From Lentisphaeria bacterium (lineage in GTDB: Bacteria; Verrucomicrobiota; Lentisphaeria; Victivallales; UBA1829), in the NCBI GenBank assembly GCA_003526375.1, contig DPDG01000118.1, forward strand, positions 1-33,579: a stretch of 33,579 bases of DNA, read 5' to 3'. The position numbers and the translations under genes were made by a program. Positions within the stretch are counted from its first letter, which is position 1, and each line of letters opens with the position of its first letter. Below the pieces are notes generated by a model, which saw only the letters and a list, made by a program, of their open reading frames with translations, was not told where the DNA came from and did no database searches. Of this stretch, positions 23,720 to 31,949 are shown piece after piece.

Positions 23720-24475
23720 ATGCCGAAACTGCCGCTGTCCGGAAAAAAATACAACTTTTTCATCGACGACAATATTTTCTTTTTCAACGATATTTATGAA
23801 CACTGTCATGTTTCCATATTCGATCAATTCTATCTGAACGGGTTGAAAAAGGCACACCTGAAATACGGAACGAAATTCACGTTGAACTGTTTCTGGAAAA
23901 ACTCACATAATCCTTCTTTCGATCTCTCGCAGTTTCCCGACAAGTACCGTTCCGAATTCGAGGACAATTCAGACTGGCTGAGATTTGCCTTCCACGGCTA
24001 TGCGGAATTCCCCGACAGACCTTATTCAGAAGCATATCCGGAAAAAATGCCGGAACATTATGCGCTGCTGATGAATGACCTCAGGCGCATCGTCGGCGGA
24101 AAATCCCTGATTGCGCCCGTCATCATGCACTGGTTCCGCATCACGCCGGAAAACCGCATCTTCATGCGGAAGCACGGAATGAAATTCTTCGCCGTTCCGG
24201 AGGGGGAGGAAATCACTTGCAACCGGGACTTCAGTATGTATGACATGCCCGTGGATGCCATCCTGAATCTTTTCAAAGATGACCTGCGGGGAATCGAGGA
24301 ACGCCTGAACCGGCGTATCGCATCCGGGAAAAACCTGATCTGCATCGGTTCTCACGAACAGTATGCCTATCGGGATTATTCCAATTACATCCCGCAGTAT
24401 TTTGAGGAAATCGACACCGCGCTGCGGGTCATGGCGGACAACGGCTATGAAAGCGTTTATTTCAACGAATTATGA
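23720..24475 (+). CDS. Polysaccharide deacetylase-like (NodB/DUF2334-type) hydrolase, tentative
   Basis: The 251-residue protein lacks a signal peptide. The N-terminal YNFFIDDNIFFFNDI holds a possible metal-binding Asp pair; LRFAFHGYAEFPD resembles the HGY motif of DUF2334/NodB-type barrels, and LICIGSHEQYAYRDY may hold a later histidine. The pattern suggests a metal-dependent carbohydrate deacetylase-type barrel; I do not recognise the exact family. The frame is open from 23660, overlapping the end of lepB, but AGGAGCC lies 5 bases before ATG 23720, which is the better start. It sits 56 bases after lepB, probably on the same transcript. Confidence 0.55.
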   Translation: MPKLPLSGKKYNFFIDDNIFFFNDIYEHCHVSIFDQFYLNGLKKAHLKYGTKFTLNCFWKNSHNPSFDLSQFPDKYRSEFEDNSDWLRFAFHGYAEFPDRPYSEAYPEKMPEHYALLMNDLRRIVGGKSLIAPVIMHWFRITPENRIFMRKHGMKFFAVPEGEEITCNRDFSMYDMPVDAILNLFKDDLRGIEERLNRRIASGKNLICIGSHEQYAYRDYSNYIPQYFEEIDTALRVMADNGYESVYFNEL

Positions 24476-24486
24476 GATTCTCCGTG

Positions 24487-24509
24487 AAAAAATAATCAGC
24501 TCATTTTTT
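24487..24509. terminator. Weak A/T hairpin after the deacetylase-like gene
   Basis: AAAAAAT (24487-24493) pairs with ATTTTTT (24503-24509) around a 9-base loop. It might act as a bidirectional terminator, but the stem is A/T only. Confidence 0.3.
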
Positions 24510-24563
24510 AACCTTTCGGAAATTTTTCTGGAAAAGTAAGGAAAGTTGTGTTATAGTATCGTC

Positions 24564-25022
24564 ATGAAAGTTTTAATATTGAACGGGCCCAACCTGCAAT
24601 TGCTTGGCCGCAGGAAAGTAGAAGTATATGGAGTCGTGCCGCTCCCGGAAATCGAGTCGCGGCTGCGCGTTGTCGCGGCTGAACTTGGAGTGGAGCTCGG
24701 CTTCATGCAGAGCAATCATGAAGGCGTGATCGTCGATGCCATCGCGCAGGCGCTGGCGGACGGTGTGGAGGGGCTGGTGATCAATCCCGCCGCTTACACG
24801 CACACGAGCGTTGCGATCCGGGACGCCATCGAAGGGGTGAAACTCCCCGCGGTGGAAATCCATCTGAGCAATATCCACGCCAGGGAGGGATTCCGGCATG
24901 AGTCACTGACTGCACCGGTATGCATCGGGCAGATAGCGGGACTGGGAGCCGACGGCTATGAATGGGCCTTGCGCGCACTGGTCAGATATATCAACAACCA
25001 AAAAACGAAAGAACAGGGCTGA
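24564..25022 (+). CDS. aroQ: 3-dehydroquinate dehydratase, type II
   Basis: The 152-residue shikimate-pathway enzyme converts 3-dehydroquinate to 3-dehydroshikimate. LILNGPNLQLLGRR, the catalytic Tyr21 in VEVYG, SNHEG, NPAAYTHTSVAIRDA and VEIHLSNIHARE are all signature blocks; REGFRHES closes the site. ATG 24564 gives the family N-terminus; the purine-rich AAGGAAAG lies 19 bases upstream, too far for normal use. A TATAGT hexamer at 24552-24557 may be a -10, which would make the mRNA nearly leaderless. accB begins 3 bases after the stop; aroQ-accB-accC is a well-known bacterial order. Confidence 0.95.
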   Translation: MKVLILNGPNLQLLGRRKVEVYGVVPLPEIESRLRVVAAELGVELGFMQSNHEGVIVDAIAQALADGVEGLVINPAAYTHTSVAIRDAIEGVKLPAVEIHLSNIHAREGFRHESLTAPVCIGQIAGLGADGYEWALRALVRYINNQKTKEQG

Positions 25023-25025
25023 GAG

Positions 25026-25508
25026 ATGAAAATTGAAGAGATAAAAACCATCGTCAAGCTAATGTCCGAAAATGATCTTACAGAGTTCAAAATCGAAGCG
25101 GAAGATATGCACCTCTGCATCAGGAGAGGCAGCCAGCAGACCGCGGCGATGGCTCCCCAGGCAGTAATGGCGGCACCCGCAGTCGTTCCCGCGACTCCGG
25201 CGGCGCCTGCTCCGGCAGCGGCTCCGGTCCCCGCTCCGGCAGCATCCGCTCCCGCGGCGGCGCCTGTCGATGCAGGCAAGATCATTGAATCCCCCATCGT
25301 CGGAACATTTTACCGGTCCTCGGCTCCGGGTTCCGATGCCTTTGTAAAAGTCGGGGCGAAAGTTGATGCGGATACCACTGTCTGCATTATCGAGGCAATG
25401 AAGGTCATGAATGAAATCAAGGCGGAAAAATCCGGCGTAATCAAAGAGATTCTCGTTGAAAACGGACAGCCTGTTGAATTCGGACAGCCGCTCTTCATTC
25501 TCGAATAA
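25026..25508 (+). CDS. accB: Biotin carboxyl carrier protein of acetyl-CoA carboxylase
   Basis: The 160-residue subunit carries biotin in fatty-acid synthesis. A short helical N-terminal part (1-35) and an Ala/Pro-rich linker (about 39-82) precede the biotinyl domain (ESPIVGTFYRSSAPG), with biotin on Lys126 in IEAMKVMNEI, the typical EAMK context. GAGAG lies just before the ATG. It sits between aroQ and accC in one operon. Confidence 0.96.
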   Translation: MKIEEIKTIVKLMSENDLTEFKIEAEDMHLCIRRGSQQTAAMAPQAVMAAPAVVPATPAAPAPAAAPVPAPAASAPAAAPVDAGKIIESPIVGTFYRSSAPGSDAFVKVGAKVDADTTVCIIEAMKVMNEIKAEKSGVIKEILVENGQPVEFGQPLFILE

Positions 25509-25537
25509 GACCAATTGTTTTACTACCCGGGTGAATT

Positions 25538-26920
25538 ATGTTCAATAAAATATTAATTGCCAACCGCGGCGAAATCGCACTCCGCATCATCAGAGCATGC
25601 AAGGAGATGGGGATCAAGACCGTGATTGCATATTCTCAGGCGGATGAAGATTCCCTGCCGGTCCGTCTCGCGGATCAGGCGGTCTGTATCGGAAGCGCGC
25701 CATCCAGTGCAAGTTACCTTTTAATCGAGCGGATCATCAGCGTAGGCGAGATCTGCGATGTGGATGCGATCCATCCGGGATACGGCTTCCTCTCTGAAAA
25801 TGCACATTTTGCCGAAGTCTGCAAAAGTTGTAATATCACATTCATCGGCCCCGGGGCGGAACAGATGCGGGCGATGGGAGACAAGTCCAACGCCAGAGAA
25901 ACCATGCGCAAGGCGGGAGTTCCCGTAACCCCCGGCAGCCATGGCGTCATCAATACCGAGGAGGAGGCGCTCAAGGAAGCACACGCCCTCAAGTATCCGG
26001 TCATCGTCAAGGCCTCTGCGGGCGGCGGCGGGCGCGGCATGAGAATCGCGCACAACGATCCAAGCCTGATTCAGGGATTCCATGCGGCGAAGACCGAAGC
26101 GGAACGGGCATTCGGAGACGGGGAAGTCTATATCGAAAAATATATTGAAAATCCGCGTCACATCGAAGTTCAGATTCTTGCCGACTCTTACGGCAATGTC
26201 CTGCATCTCGGGGAACGCGATTGCAGTCTCCAGCGCAGACACCAGAAACTGATCGAAGAATCACCGTCTCCGGCGCTGAGCGCATCTCTCCGCAAGAAAA
26301 TGGGGGAAGCCGCGGTCAAAGCAGCAAAAGCGGCGAAATATGTCAGCGCAGGCACCATTGAGTTCCTTCTCGGACCGAACGATCAATTCTACTTCATGGA
26401 AATGAATACCCGCGTTCAGGTCGAGCACCCCGTCACGGAAATGATTACGGGCGTGGACATCATCAAGGAGCAAATCCGGATCGCCGCGGGAGAAAAACTC
26501 TCTCTTACGCAGAAGAATGTGGAGTTCCGCGGCCATGCGATTGAATGCCGCATCAATGCGGAAAATCCCTACAACAATTTCTCGCCGTGCCCCGGACGCA
26601 TCGAGTTCTACAATGCGCCGGGCGGCCCCGGAGTCCGTGTGGATTCCCACGCCTACAACGGCTACCGCATTCCGCCGCATTACGACAGCATGATCGGAAA
26701 ACTGATCGTTCACGGAGACACCCGTGCGGAAGCCATCGCGAAATGCCGGCGTGCGCTGAGTGAATATTTCATCGAAGGGGTGAAAACGACAATTCCGTTC
26801 GAGCAGTTCATTATTGATACCCGTGAATTCATCGAAGGTCACTACGACACAGGCTTCATTGAGCGGCTCATCAAGGGCGGACACTTCAACAAGCAGGACA
26901 AGAAACAAGATCCGGCGTAA
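25538..26920 (+). CDS. accC: Biotin carboxylase subunit of acetyl-CoA carboxylase
   Basis: The 460-residue ATP-grasp enzyme carboxylates biotin on AccB. It starts MFNKILIANRGEIALRIIRA, has the ATP-binding glycine loop KASAGGGGRGMR, HIEVQILADSYGNVLHLGER, the metal-binding MEMNTRVQVEHPVTEM and EGVKTTIPF near the end. The start is 29 bases after accB. Two Asp23/Gls24 genes follow directly, so the whole block is probably one transcript. Confidence 0.97.
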   Translation: MFNKILIANRGEIALRIIRACKEMGIKTVIAYSQADEDSLPVRLADQAVCIGSAPSSASYLLIERIISVGEICDVDAIHPGYGFLSENAHFAEVCKSCNITFIGPGAEQMRAMGDKSNARETMRKAGVPVTPGSHGVINTEEEALKEAHALKYPVIVKASAGGGGRGMRIAHNDPSLIQGFHAAKTEAERAFGDGEVYIEKYIENPRHIEVQILADSYGNVLHLGERDCSLQRRHQKLIEESPSPALSASLRKKMGEAAVKAAKAAKYVSAGTIEFLLGPNDQFYFMEMNTRVQVEHPVTEMITGVDIIKEQIRIAAGEKLSLTQKNVEFRGHAIECRINAENPYNNFSPCPGRIEFYNAPGGPGVRVDSHAYNGYRIPPHYDSMIGKLIVHGDTRAEAIAKCRRALSEYFIEGVKTTIPFEQFIIDTREFIEGHYDTGFIERLIKGGHFNKQDKKQDPA

Positions 26921-26937
26921 ATTAAGGACGAGAAAAA

Positions 26938-27372
26938 ATGGCAAGACTGACATCCGGTACAGCTTCAAAGAAGCACACGTCATCGACGGGCCCCGTCGCT
27001 GAACACGGCAACCAGTATGGACAGATCAAAATCCACGAAGGCGCGATTGCGACAATCGTAAGGAAAGCCGCCTGCTCCGTTCCCGGAGTCACACGTATCA
27101 CGGGAAACAGTTTCGTCGACAATATCGCCGAGATCGTCGGCAGCAAAAAAATTCAGGACCGGTCGATCCAGATCGCCATGAACAATTCTTCTGTCGCAGT
27201 GGAACTTTCCATCAATATTCAATACGGGGTGCAGCTTCCCGCAGTCGCCGCGGCGGTTCAGGACGCTGTTTCCAGAGAAATCAAAGCAATTACAGGACTG
27301 AATGTTACGAAAGTCAATGTGATCGTCCGTGAAATGGAAGACGCATCGGAAGACGAAGCAGAAACCCTGTAA
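26938..27372 (+). CDS. Asp23/Gls24 family envelope-stress-type protein, copy 1
   Basis: The 144-residue protein is a DUF322/Asp23 domain: IKIHEGAIATIVRKAACSVPGV, the middle VAVELSINIQYGVQLP, and AVQDAVSREIKAITGLNVTKVNVIV at the end. A short basic, Ser/Thr-rich tail (1-28) precedes it. In Gram-positives, Asp23 is anchored near the membrane by AmaP and linked to cell-wall stress. AAGGACGAG lies before the ATG, 17 bases after accC. It is closely related to the next gene. Confidence 0.9.
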   Translation: MARLTSGTASKKHTSSTGPVAEHGNQYGQIKIHEGAIATIVRKAACSVPGVTRITGNSFVDNIAEIVGSKKIQDRSIQIAMNNSSVAVELSINIQYGVQLPAVAAAVQDAVSREIKAITGLNVTKVNVIVREMEDASEDEAETL

Positions 27373-27393
27373 GTGCAAAGGAGATCATCAACC

Positions 27394-27822
27394 ATGAATA
27401 AGGAAGAGAAGAAGACCAGCCAAAGCATGCTTCCGGCAGAAGCAGTCATGGCAGAGGCAGTGCCTTACTCAGGAACGGTAAAAGTTCATGAAAGCGTGAT
27501 TGCCTCAATCGTAAGAAAAGCGACCTGCGCAGTTCCGGGAGTCGTCAGACTTGCCGGAAGCAGTCTTGTCGATAATCTCGCCGAAATCGTCGGCAGCAAG
27601 AAAATGTATGACCGCGCCATTTCGATCAATATGGGCGATAATTCCGTTCAGGTCGAAATCAAGGTCATTCTCGCCTACGGCACTCACATTCCGGAAATTG
27701 CCGAAGCGATCCAGCTTGCCGTGATCGGTGAAATCACCAAGATCACCGGGATGCAGGTCAATAAGGTCAATGTCGTCATCATAGACCTTGAGGAAGAGCA
27801 GGATCAAAGCGACGCGGAATAA
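27394..27822 (+). CDS. Asp23/Gls24 family envelope-stress-type protein, copy 2
   Basis: The 142-residue paralogue of the previous gene shares VKVHESVIASIVRKATCAVPGV, LVDNLAEIVGSKK and ITGMQVNKVNVVIIDLEEE. It arose most likely by tandem duplication. GTG at 27373 is in frame, but AAAGGAG lies 9 bases before ATG 27394, so that start is used. A strong terminator follows 8 bases after the stop. Confidence 0.9.
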   Translation: MNKEEKKTSQSMLPAEAVMAEAVPYSGTVKVHESVIASIVRKATCAVPGVVRLAGSSLVDNLAEIVGSKKMYDRAISINMGDNSVQVEIKVILAYGTHIPEIAEAIQLAVIGEITKITGMQVNKVNVVIIDLEEEQDQSDAE

Positions 27823-27830
27823 ATCATCAG

Positions 27831-27865
27831 GCCTCCGGTATCAAGCAAGGTCCGGAGGCTTTTTC
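27831..27865 (+). terminator. Rho-independent terminator of the aroQ-acc-asp23 block
   Basis: GCCTCCGG (27831-27838) pairs exactly with CCGGAGGC (27852-27859) around a 13-base loop and is followed by a T-run at 27860-27864. Confidence 0.85.
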
Positions 27866-27884
27866 ATAACAAGACGGAGAAATT

Positions 27885-28358
27885 ATGATAAAGCAAATGA
27901 TCCAGAACTACCTGTTTGATGTAAATGACACCGAAATTTTCGCGTTTCAGTGCGGATATCTGACGGGGGCACTTGTTGCTTTACTGTTCGTCGTTCTTCT
28001 GGGGCTTCTGTCTTTCATCCTGAGATATCCGAAACACGCAAAAGGTGTTGCGCTCCGCTCCGCACACGGGCAGATTTTAATCTCGGCAACGGCAATTGCC
28101 GATCTGGTCAAATCCATCGGCAGCGAGTTTTCAGAGCTTGAAATATTGAAAGTCGCGCTTTTCCATGACAGAAAAGCTCTGCGTCTTCATGTGGCTGTCT
28201 CCTTTCCCTACAATCCGGACGGCGAATCAATCACGGTTGTAGCTGATCATTTCGAGAACCGTCTTCTTGAGGCTTTGAAATGCAATCTCGGCATTGAAAA
28301 CATCCGGAACATTGAGCTTGATGTCCGGAAAGGCAAGCCGAAACCCGGTTTTTATTGA
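27885..28358 (+). CDS. AmaP-like membrane anchor with Asp23-type domain
   Basis: The 157-residue protein has one clear membrane helix (about residues 24-47: YLTGALVALLFVVLLGLLSF), then a soluble domain with ISATAIADLVKSIGSEF and HFENRLLEALKCNLGIENIRNIELDV, which follows the Asp23 pattern (AI-x-LV, then late helix and NIELDV-type strand). This matches AmaP, the membrane anchor of Asp23 in staphylococci, although AmaP has two helices and this has one. CGGAGA lies before the ATG. It follows the two Asp23-type genes after a terminator, so read-through or a promoter of its own is needed. Confidence 0.65.
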   Translation: MIKQMIQNYLFDVNDTEIFAFQCGYLTGALVALLFVVLLGLLSFILRYPKHAKGVALRSAHGQILISATAIADLVKSIGSEFSELEILKVALFHDRKALRLHVAVSFPYNPDGESITVVADHFENRLLEALKCNLGIENIRNIELDVRKGKPKPGFY

Positions 28359-28408
28359 AATTTGAAGCTGAAAAGAATATTTTTTTCGTATTTTCATCTG
28401 AAAACAGC

Positions 28409-28436
28409 TTGATTTTTGGATTTAGCATGATAGATT
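28409..28436 (+). promoter_or_regulatory. Possible tRNA-Lys promoter
   Basis: TTGATT (28409-28414), 16-base spacer, TAGATT (28431-28436). The -10 is weak; TTATAG overlaps it. Confidence 0.35.
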
Positions 28437-28443
28437 ATAGACC

Positions 28444-28463
28444 TTGTTCCACCTAAGGAACAA
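28444..28463. repeat. Perfect inverted repeat just before tRNA-Lys
   Basis: TTGTTCC and GGAACAA are 7-bp exact arms around a 6-base loop, ending 6 bases before the tRNA 5' end. It could be a leader hairpin for tRNA processing. Confidence 0.55.
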
Positions 28464-28469
28464 TCGTGT

Positions 28470-28545
28470 GAGCTGGTAGCTCAGTCGGTAGAGCATCGCC
28501 CTTTTAAGGCGGTGGTCCAGGGTTCGAGCCCCTGCCGGCTCACCA
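28470..28545 (+). tRNA. tRNA-Lys(TTT)
   Basis: The cloverleaf is complete: acceptor GAGCTGG/CCGGCTC (one G-T), D-stem GCTC/GAGC, anticodon stem TCGCC/GGCGG with loop CTTTTAA (anticodon TTT), T-stem CAGGG/CCCTG, and encoded CCA (28543-28545). The base composition shifts sharply to AT-rich right after it, which suggests it is an integration site. Confidence 0.96.
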
Positions 28546-28720
28546 TTTCTCTTTTTCCCTTTTGTTTTCTTCTTTTTTTAAGTTTTAAAGGACTATCCAG
28601 TCCATTAAACTCTGCTCAAATTGGTGAATTTATTTGCCAAAATTTGCCAGCTTCGGGATTTTTTCAACTTCTCACCATAAGCAACACTCAAAAACGTAAT
28701 GTTACGGAATTGAGGGTACT

Positions 28721-28873
28721 GTGAAATTAACATTAAAACTGTCCGAACGGATTTACGACCGTCAGGTAGTACTGATGACTTCCATTAGTCAGATTGCTGT
28801 GAAGAGCGAGATTGCTGGCAAGGCGTATATTACTGGTCTGAATTTGCCCATTCAATCGACAACACATCGTTGA
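28721..28873 (+). CDS. Candidate 50-residue ORF, possibly a decayed gene
   Basis: A GTG start with GAGGG five bases upstream begins VKLTLKLSERIYDRQVVLMT and ends at TGA 28871-28873. It is not recognisable. The ribosome site is the only support for translation; it could equally be a fragment of a longer lost gene. Confidence 0.25.
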   Translation: MKLTLKLSERIYDRQVVLMTSISQIAVKSEIAGKAYITGLNLPIQSTTHR

Positions 28874-28979
28874 CGCCTCGTTTAACCAATCAGGCTAACC
28901 CGATGGAAAGTACCTGATAGTATTTACATAGCATAAACTGAAAGGATAGCCGATAGCTGATACGAATTTCAAAAGCGTG

Positions 28980-29019
28980 AAAGTTGTGTCTGTTTAGCTA
29001 TGTTGTTCGCAACTTTTTT
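28980..29019 (+). terminator. Terminator-like hairpin before the island operon
   Basis: AAAGTTG (28980-28986) pairs with CAACTTT (29010-29016), and an alternative stem GTTG-TTCG-CAAC also forms; both end in a T-run at 29014-29019. It would insulate the following operon from upstream transcription. Confidence 0.45.
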
Positions 29020-29051
29020 GCAGATAAATTACATTATCGTGCAATTACTTC

Positions 29052-29080
29052 TTGAATTTTCAAAAAACTTATACTATAGT
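29052..29080 (+). promoter_or_regulatory. Promoter of the restriction-modification operon
   Basis: TTGAAT (29052-29057), 17-base spacer, TATAGT (29075-29080). The -10 lies wholly inside the palindrome at 29070-29083. Confidence 0.6.
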
Positions 29081-29083
29081 ATA
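29070..29083. promoter_or_regulatory. Candidate controller operator, 14-bp perfect palindrome
   Basis: TATACTATAGTATA is its own reverse complement. It covers the promoter -10 and lies 36 bases before the XRE-type gene, the position expected for autoregulation by a C-protein-like controller. Confidence 0.6.
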
Positions 29084-29118
29084 TCAAAACGTATTCACAT
29101 AGTCAAGAGGTGTCCATA

Positions 29119-29337
29119 ATGGCTGTTAGTTACAATAAACTTTGGAAATTGCTTATTGATAAAAATATGAAAAAGAAAGAGCTTGGAGAAGCTGCAGGAA
29201 TAAGTAATTCTCTTATTGCAAAACTTGGAAAAAACGAGAATGTTACTGTTGATGTACTAGTAAGAATTTGCTCTGCTCTTGGTTGCAGCATAGATGATAT
29301 TATGGAATTAGTTCCAAATGATAGACAAGCAATGTAA
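29119..29337 (+). CDS. Small XRE (Cro/C1-type) transcriptional regulator, probable controller
   Basis: The 72-residue protein is almost only a helix-turn-helix domain: KLWKLLIDKNMKKKELGEAA, GISNSLIAKLGKNENVTVDV and LVRICSALGCSIDDIMELVP, the layout of YozG/Cro-like regulators. AGAGGTG lies 6 bases before the ATG; an in-frame GTG at 29110 is less likely. The methyltransferase gene starts 14 bases after its stop, so they are co-transcribed. It probably binds the palindrome at 29070-29083 and times methyltransferase and nuclease expression, as controller proteins of restriction-modification systems do. This role is inferred from position. Confidence 0.85.
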   Translation: MAVSYNKLWKLLIDKNMKKKELGEAAGISNSLIAKLGKNENVTVDVLVRICSALGCSIDDIMELVPNDRQAM

Positions 29338-29351
29338 GGATGGCATTAAGA

Positions 29352-31931
29352 ATGAAAACAAACGACAAACCCACATACATCAGCTTGTTTAGCAGTGCAG
29401 GAATTGGATGCTATGGATTTAAGTTGGAGGGCTTTGATTGTGTAGCAACCAATGAACTGATTACAAGAAGACTGGATATTCAAAAGTATAATAATAAGTG
29501 CAAACACGAAAGCGGGTATATTTGCGGAGACATTACTGCTGAATCTACAAAATCTGCACTATATGCGCAAATCGATTTATGGAGAAAGAAAGAAAATGTA
29601 TCTCGCATTGATGTCGTAATTGCTACTCCGCCTTGCCAGGGAATGTCCGTAGCGAATCATAAAAAAAGCTCCACGGAAATCATCAGAAATTCCTTGGTGA
29701 TCGAGTCTATCAGGATTATCAAACAGATCAATCCTCGCTTTTTTATCTTTGAAAATGTTCCTGCTTTTATGAAAACTATTTGTACCGATATTGACGGTAC
29801 AAATAAGACGATAGCCGAAGCAATCGAAAGTAATTTAGGCGCAGGGTATTTATATATTTCTCGCATTATTAACTTCAAAAATTATGGTGCTTGTTCGAGT
29901 AGACAGCGTACGGTTGTTATTGGTGTTTCTAAAGATTATGCCGATGAGGTTTCTCCGCTGGAACTCTATCCTGACCTTGTAAAAGAAAAAACTCTTAGAC
30001 AAGTAATAGGCAAACTGAAGCCGTTAACAGAGTTTGGCGAAATAGACGAAGAAGATATATATCACTTTTTTAGAGTATATCCCGAACATATGAGATCGTG
30101 GATTGCTGACATTAAAGAAGGTGAATCGGCATTCGACAATGCTGATAACAGCAAAAAACCCCATCAAATCAAGGATGGAAAAATAGTAATCAACCAGCAG
30201 AAAAACGGTGATAAATACAGACGTCAATATTGGGACAAAGTAGGTCCTTGTATTCACACAAGAAACGATCAACTTGCAAGTCAAAATACGATTCATCCAA
30301 GCGATGACAGGGTTTTTAGCATTAGAGAACTGATGATGATGATGACCGTTCCTTGCTCTTTCAAATGGGTAGAAGAAGATTTAGAAACACTCAATCAGTT
30401 TTCTGCTACTAAAAAAAGAGCGTTCTTAAAAAAGGAAGAAATCAAAATCAGACAATCATTAGGAGAGGCTGTTCCTACAGCAATTTTTCAAGCTATTGCC
30501 AAAAAAATAGCTGCTGCACTGAAACATCCCCCTATTAACACAGCAACAATCAATAAAATCGTAACTGAGTATTGTTTGTATGATGTCGAAAGACTAAAAA
30601 GTTTTATTATACAAAACGAAATGTTCTTATCTGCTACGACATTGGGCAAGATTGCAGAATTAGCTAATACAAGCCGTACAGACAATGCAGCTTTTTTTAC
30701 CAGTAAAACGCTTATCACAGAAATGATGAAAGCGTTGCCGGATACAGATCTACAGACTGTAAAGATTCTTGAGCCATCCGTTGGGGTGGGCAATTTTATT
30801 CCTCTTATCATAAAGAAATTTGAAGGTAAAGACATTGTCCTTGATGTAGTCGATATTGACGAGCATAGTTTGGAGATAGCAAAACTCATATTAAAGAATT
30901 ATGAGATACCACAAAACTGTACGATTAATTATATTACGGATGACTTTTTGCTCCATGATTTTGACGGAAGATACGATTATGTTATTGGGAATCCACCGTT
31001 TTATAAGATGAAATCCACAAATACGCTCTTGAATGTATATCGTCAAAGGGCAATCAATAGAGATACAACCAATATCTGCTCTTTTTTCCTTGACAAAGCA
31101 ATGGATATCGGAAACTATGTAGCATTAGTTTTTCCGAAGTTCTTGCTTAATACACCGGAATTTGCAAAAACACGAGAGTATCTTTCCGAAAAAGCGGTTG
31201 ATGGTATCATTGACTTTGGCGAAAAAGGTTTTCCGGGGGTCTTGGTTGAAACGTTGGCAATTTTCATAAACAACCAAGGGAGTCCGTTGAAAACTAAGGT
31301 GTTCTCTTTTACGCATGGCATTCGTCTGGAGCAAGTTCAGGACTATATCTTTGATAAAAAACTTCCTTATTGGATTATCTACCGCAACAATGAGTTCGAT
31401 AATGTCTGTAAACGATTGGATTTTAATGTCTTTAGTGTCTTTCGCGACAGGCAAATAACAAACAAACTACTATCCGATGTGGGGGATATCAGAGTACTCA
31501 AGTCCCGTAATATCAGCGATGATGGAAAAAATGTGCTTGACATTGATGGATATGATTCATATATATCCTCAAGCGAGGCAAAAAATCTTTCTGTATTCGA
31601 ATATCTGCAGAGAGAAGATGTATACCTCACCCCTAACATGACCTATAAGCCAAGAATGATAAGAAAGCCAAAGAATATGTTGGTTAATGGTTCATTGGCT
31701 ATTCTTGTCCCCAAAGAGCAAATTGTCCCCTCTGAAGAACAGCTGGAATTTTTCTCTACACTGGAGTATCGGGATTTCTATCAAGTGGCAAGAAATTATC
31801 AAACGAGATCTTTGAATGTAGATGCGTGTTCAGTTTTTTTCTATGGTCTTTTGCGCAAATATTTAAAAGATATTCCAATTACAGAGAAATTAAACGAACA
31901 AGAAAATATCCAGCTTTTATTATTCAATTAA
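29352..31931 (+). CDS. Fused DNA methyltransferase: C5-cytosine domain plus N6-adenine-type domain
   Basis: The 859-residue protein contains two methyltransferases. The first (about 8-390) is a C5-cytosine enzyme: motif I YISLFSSAGIGCYGF, motif IV TPPCQGMS (catalytic Cys95), motif VI FENVP, motif VIII SRQRTVVIG and motif X GEAVP. The second (about 440-860) is an N6-adenine-type enzyme: motif I LEPSVGVGNF (about 473-482), motif IV GNPPF (about 546-550), then FGEKGFPGVLVE and a C-terminal target-recognition-like part. ATG 29352 is preferred because AAGGATGG lies at a proper distance; ATG 29340 in frame has its purines too close. Base composition is AT-rich, unlike the chromosome. It lies between the controller and an HNH nuclease. 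The arrangement suggests it protects both strands of one asymmetric site, as in the Alw26I/Eco31I/Esp3I systems, which methylate C on one strand and A on the other. Confidence 0.88.
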   Translation: MKTNDKPTYISLFSSAGIGCYGFKLEGFDCVATNELITRRLDIQKYNNKCKHESGYICGDITAESTKSALYAQIDLWRKKENVSRIDVVIATPPCQGMSVANHKKSSTEIIRNSLVIESIRIIKQINPRFFIFENVPAFMKTICTDIDGTNKTIAEAIESNLGAGYLYISRIINFKNYGACSSRQRTVVIGVSKDYADEVSPLELYPDLVKEKTLRQVIGKLKPLTEFGEIDEEDIYHFFRVYPEHMRSWIADIKEGESAFDNADNSKKPHQIKDGKIVINQQKNGDKYRRQYWDKVGPCIHTRNDQLASQNTIHPSDDRVFSIRELMMMMTVPCSFKWVEEDLETLNQFSATKKRAFLKKEEIKIRQSLGEAVPTAIFQAIAKKIAAALKHPPINTATINKIVTEYCLYDVERLKSFIIQNEMFLSATTLGKIAELANTSRTDNAAFFTSKTLITEMMKALPDTDLQTVKILEPSVGVGNFIPLIIKKFEGKDIVLDVVDIDEHSLEIAKLILKNYEIPQNCTINYITDDFLLHDFDGRYDYVIGNPPFYKMKSTNTLLNVYRQRAINRDTTNICSFFLDKAMDIGNYVALVFPKFLLNTPEFAKTREYLSEKAVDGIIDFGEKGFPGVLVETLAIFINNQGSPLKTKVFSFTHGIRLEQVQDYIFDKKLPYWIIYRNNEFDNVCKRLDFNVFSVFRDRQITNKLLSDVGDIRVLKSRNISDDGKNVLDIDGYDSYISSSEAKNLSVFEYLQREDVYLTPNMTYKPRMIRKPKNMLVNGSLAILVPKEQIVPSEEQLEFFSTLEYRDFYQVARNYQTRSLNVDACSVFFYGLLRKYLKDIPITEKLNEQENIQLLLFN

Positions 31932-31949
31932 CGGAGAGAGACAACGAAT

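Larger units (their letters stand above)
28546..29051. other. Gene-poor stretch at the island edge
   Basis: This AT-rich segment between tRNA-Lys and the restriction-modification operon holds only short frames. It shows a pyrimidine-rich start, a direct repeat TTTGCCAAAATTTGCCA (about 28632-28648), one 50-codon candidate frame and a terminator-like hairpin near its end. I recognise no integrase, transposase or complete gene. It may contain decayed mobile-element DNA. Confidence 0.6.
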
